Positions 61,596 to 64,000 of a DNA stretch of 64,000 bases are shown one piece after another (the stretch's first letter is position 1; each line of letters opens with the position of its first letter). The notes under the pieces were generated by a model that was given only the letters and a program-made list of their open reading frames with translations, had not been told where the DNA came from and did no database searches. Both the position numbers and the translations under genes were made by a program. Origin of the DNA: an uncultured Eubacteriales bacterium (GTDB lineage Bacteria > Bacillota > Clostridia > Christensenellales > Aristaeellaceae); contig CACWXP010000011.1 in the NCBI GenBank assembly GCA_902764875.1, positions 32,485-96,484 of the forward strand, in the 5' to 3' direction.

Positions 61596-62288
61596 ATGCA
61601 GCAAAGAATGCTTGATCCCCGCCTTTCGCTCGCATTTGATCTCTATGATCCATGCGATCTGGCGGCAGACATCGGAACCGATCACGCCCATCTTCCGGCC
61701 GCGCTCCTGCAGCGCGGCCGCTGTCGGCATATGATTCTTACGGATATCAGCAAAAGTGCGCTCGAAAATGCGCGCATGGAGATGATCCGCCTTCACCTGA
61801 CAAACCGGGTTTCGCTCCGTCTCGGTGACGGGCTGATCCCTGTTTCGGAAGAATGCGGCGTGATTTCGATCATGGGCATGGGTGGTCGAACCATCCGGGA
61901 CATCCTGCTTTCCGGGAAAGATCGGCTGAAGAAAGCCTCACTGATCCTTTCCGCCCACACGGACTGGCACCTGATCCGCGCCGCCATTCACGAAATCGGA
62001 TATCACCTGGATCGGGAGGAACCCTGTTTTTCCGCCGGAAGATATTACCTTGTACTCCGCGCACGACCTGGCCAAAAAGCCATGACGGATCAGGAGATAC
62101 GGCTTGGCGGACCGCTTTTTCATTCTGAATCGGAGGTGCTTGTCCCATTCCTCCATCGTCGAAAGGAAGTGCTGGAGGAACGGCTTCGTGGAATCTCCTT
62201 CGCCTCCTCTCCTGATCAGTCTGAATTGCTGCTGCTGAAATCCGACTTGAATTTCTACAAAAACTATCTCTCGACCCGTGAATCCTGA
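61596..62288 (+). CDS. trmK: tRNA (adenine-22-N1)-methyltransferase
   Basis: The 230-residue SAM-dependent enzyme methylates A22 of bacterial tRNA. The SAM site is ADIGTDHAHLPAALLQ, followed by DISKSALENAR, SLRLGDGL and the motif IMGMGGRTIRDIL. It lies 4 bp after rpoD; no strong ribosome site precedes ATG 61596, so translational coupling is likely. An internal ATG at 61608 is an alternative start. Confidence 0.93.
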   Translation: MQQRMLDPRLSLAFDLYDPCDLAADIGTDHAHLPAALLQRGRCRHMILTDISKSALENARMEMIRLHLTNRVSLRLGDGLIPVSEECGVISIMGMGGRTIRDILLSGKDRLKKASLILSAHTDWHLIRAAIHEIGYHLDREEPCFSAGRYYLVLRARPGQKAMTDQEIRLGGPLFHSESEVLVPFLHRRKEVLEERLRGISFASSPDQSELLLLKSDLNFYKNYLSTRES

Positions 62289-62310
62289 TTTCACAGAACG
62301 GAGGCATTTT

Positions 62311-63081
62311 ATGAACGTTCAAACCGTATATAACGTGATCCACAGTGTTGCTCCTTTCGACACCCAGATGGAAAGCGATAATTCCGGCCTGCTGGTCGGA
62401 TCCCCCCGGCAGGAAGTAACAAGGATCCTTTTCGCGCTGGATGTAACAGAGACGGTAATTGACGAGGCTCTTTCCATCGGTGCGGAACTGATCGTCTCAC
62501 ATCACCCGCTGATGTTTTCCCCGATCCGTTCCCTGACGGATGAAGATTATGAAGGGCGCCTGCTGCGCCGTCTCTGCCGGGAAAACATCAGTTTGATCGC
62601 CGCCCACACCAATCTGGACCGGGCCCGGGGCGGAATCAACGATACACTTGCAGCACTGTGCGGATTATCAGATGTTTCCGGAGAAGGCTTTTTCCGCTCG
62701 GGCATCCTCCCGGGCGATCTGACTGTACGGAATTACGCGGATCTTCTGACAGCAAGCCTGAAAACCACCGTTCGTATTCTGGGGCCCGAGGACCGGATCA
62801 TCCGTAGGGTCGGTTTGTGTTCAGGCAGCGGGAGCGATGAATGGTTCCGGGCGTTTGAAGATCACTGTGACGCTTTTGTTTCCGGAGAAATAAAGCATCA
62901 CCACGCCCTGGCCATGGTGGATGCAGGGATCATCGGCCTTGAATGCGGGCATTTTGCCACGGAGGAGCCCGGGATTGCAGCCCTTGCCGAAGCTTTACAA
63001 AACGCATTCAATCATGTAGAATGTAATGTGCGGGTTTTTGTATCCGCAGTTTCTGCGTATACCTTGCCGCGCACGCCGTGA
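62311..63081 (+). CDS. Nif3-like dinuclear metal-centre protein (GTP cyclohydrolase 1 type 2 family)
   Basis: The 256-residue protein has metal-binding motifs of the NIF3 family: IVSHHPLMFSP, AAHTNLDRARGG and GEIKHHHAL, with the C-terminal GHFATEEPG. Despite the database family name no GTP cyclohydrolase role is established. It lacks the long central insertion of some homologues. ATG 62311 has GGAGGCATTTT ahead; trmK-nif3 adjacency is typical of Firmicutes. Confidence 0.94.
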   Translation: MNVQTVYNVIHSVAPFDTQMESDNSGLLVGSPRQEVTRILFALDVTETVIDEALSIGAELIVSHHPLMFSPIRSLTDEDYEGRLLRRLCRENISLIAAHTNLDRARGGINDTLAALCGLSDVSGEGFFRSGILPGDLTVRNYADLLTASLKTTVRILGPEDRIIRRVGLCSGSGSDEWFRAFEDHCDAFVSGEIKHHHALAMVDAGIIGLECGHFATEEPGIAALAEALQNAFNHVECNVRVFVSAVSAYTLPRTP

Positions 63082-63115
63082 CAGGCGGCTTTTCCTGTCG
63101 GAAGGAGGCTCCTGA

Positions 63116-63817
63116 ATGGAAAACTTTGAAGCCCTGTGGGCATATCAGACGGAAGACATGAAAGCTGACGCCATTGCCAACGCGATCCGGCGCTCTCCGG
63201 TCCGTCAGAAACTCGAAAAAACCCGCGATCTGATTCTGGATCGTCAGAAACAGTACAAACAGATCGAGGTTGAAATTACAGCCATGTCCGATCGGAAGGA
63301 TATCATTGCCGAGGCGGTTGAGCATTCCGAGGCCCAGCTTCAGACGCTGAAAACGCGTTTTGAAACCAATCCTCCCCAGTCTGCGGAAGAAGTTAAGGCT
63401 TTGATGGCTGAAGTCAGCCGCTGCCGTGACACAATTCGCCAGTATGAGGCAGAAATCGCCCGGATTGTCAAGGAAGCCACCGCACACGAAAAGCTTCAGA
63501 AGGTTGTCCGTATGGAAGCAGCCAACGCTAAGAAAGCTTTTGACCAGCTGAAGGCCGAATATGAGGAAGAATCTCAAAGCAAAAAGGCAGAGCTGGATGA
63601 GCAACGAGCCAGAGCAAAGGCTCTGGTCGACAGTGTGGATCCCGCGCTTCTTGAAGAATACAACACCATTAAGAAGCGTATTTCTCCTCCGGTAGCCCGT
63701 CTGACATATGGCCAGTGTTCCGGGTGCAATACCTCGCTTCCATCGGCGGTTCTGTCGAAGATTAAAAACGGAAGTCTGGTTGAATGCGAAACCTGCGGAC
63801 GGATGATCATACAGTAA
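63116..63817 (+). CDS. Coiled-coil zinc-ribbon protein (DUF164/CT398-like)
   Basis: The 233-residue protein has a long antiparallel coiled coil (about 25-180) and a C-terminal zinc ribbon with CSGCNTSLP and CETCGRMI. Homologues follow nif3 in many genomes; a link to nucleic-acid or sigma-54/flagellar functions has been proposed in other phyla, but no role is established here. GGAAGGAGG precedes its ATG, and a strong terminator follows. Confidence 0.92.
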   Translation: MENFEALWAYQTEDMKADAIANAIRRSPVRQKLEKTRDLILDRQKQYKQIEVEITAMSDRKDIIAEAVEHSEAQLQTLKTRFETNPPQSAEEVKALMAEVSRCRDTIRQYEAEIARIVKEATAHEKLQKVVRMEAANAKKAFDQLKAEYEEESQSKKAELDEQRARAKALVDSVDPALLEEYNTIKKRISPPVARLTYGQCSGCNTSLPSAVLSKIKNGSLVECETCGRMIIQ

Positions 63818-63826
63818 AGAATCCCA

Positions 63827-63862
63827 CAAAAAAGGGGCTGTCTTTCAGGACAACCCCTTTTT
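63827..63862 (+). terminator. Intrinsic terminator at the end of the rpoD series
   Basis: AAAGGGGcTGTC-loop-GACAaCCCC followed by five T residues. The group II intron begins immediately after the T run. Confidence 0.92.
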
Positions 63863-64000
63863 GTGTGTGCCGGGCATGGCACAATTCTTGCGGGTGAAAG
63901 TCCCGCCACGGGTATTTACCGCCAAGTGTAGCGAACCGCAAGCTGCTACCAGTAATGGCAGGAGGGGAGGAAGCGGTGTAGCAAAGCCGAGGAGCCTACG
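63863..64000 (+). mobile_element. 5' end of a group II intron, cut by window edge
   Basis: Starting at GTGTGCC (63865, or one to two bases earlier) the sequence carries the hallmarks of group II domain I: GTGTGCCGGGCATGGC, GCGGGTGAAAGTCCCGC, CCGCAAGCTGCTACC and GGGGAGGAAGCGG. Placement directly behind an intrinsic terminator is the known insertion preference of class C introns. The reverse transcriptase gene would lie beyond the right edge. Precise class is not certain. Confidence 0.85.

Noticed and set aside
63863-64000. RNase P or other structural RNA
   Set aside because: The GGGTGAAAGTCCC and GTGTGCCGGGCATGG elements match group II domain I, and the RNase P core motifs are absent.

Overview
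The window looks like chromosome of an anaerobic, plant-fibre-degrading Firmicute, probably a gut or rumen member of the Clostridia. The evidence is RbgA, the small DUF1292 and DUF896 proteins, a perfect CIRCE operator on groESL, TrmK and Nif3 behind dnaG-rpoD, strong GGAGG ribosome sites with several TTG starts, YesM/YesN-type two-component sugar sensing, and hemicellulases (GH3, GH5, GH67) made without signal peptides. Base composition is moderate for the group. I cannot name the genus. No rRNA or tRNA gene was recognised.

Layout. 1-3,174 (minus): rbgA, rnhB, a YraN-family gene and a glycosyltransferase cut by the left edge. 3,240-6,730: a DUF2461 gene, a GH3 glycosidase and rplS. 6,751-11,888: a five-gene cell-envelope operon (DUF1292, NAGPA-type glycosidase, Lgt-like, multi-TM acyltransferase, secreted protein). 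11,908-16,805: DUF896, a GNAT, a GT2-GtrA/Lgt-like pair, and an F420-ligase-like/DUF1643/thioesterase operon. 16,804-20,451: a sugar-sensing diguanylate cyclase behind a GH5 gene, and a hemolysin III protein. 20,612-26,661: lysS-greA, metA with an HTH/nuclease-like gene, and groESL. 26,819-33,517: mutY, an M18 aminopeptidase, a LexA-like pair, argF, dapF and two membrane proteins. 33,534-38,086: a GntR regulator, secreted proteins, PadR with a DUF4097 protein, a thioesterase and a small coiled coil. 38,108-42,125: GH67 alpha-glucuronidase with a LytS-domain PP2C phosphatase.

The most unusual part is 42,127-45,445. It is an isolated terminase-like cassette: a complete TerL-type ATPase-nuclease between two paralogous small YGKP proteins, plus one unknown gene, with no capsid, portal or integrase nearby. 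Ahead of it lies a roughly 450-base leader with its own promoter, three tiny possible reading frames, two arrays of 11-bp tandem repeats and an intrinsic terminator just before the first gene. This is the best candidate here for an undescribed system.

The sugar genes form a coherent module. 45,600-50,382 is a YtfQRT-YjfF-type ABC importer, and 50,545-54,549 is its probable three-component sensor (lipoprotein, histidine kinase, AraC-type response regulator). Imported oligosaccharides would be cut in the cytoplasm by the GH67, GH3 and GH5 enzymes, and the GH5 neighbour couples an intracellular sugar-binding domain to c-di-GMP synthesis. 54,570-63,817 holds an M16C peptidase and the dGTPase-dnaG-rpoD-trmK-nif3-zinc ribbon series. 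The right edge cuts into the 5' end of a group II intron placed directly after an intrinsic terminator.
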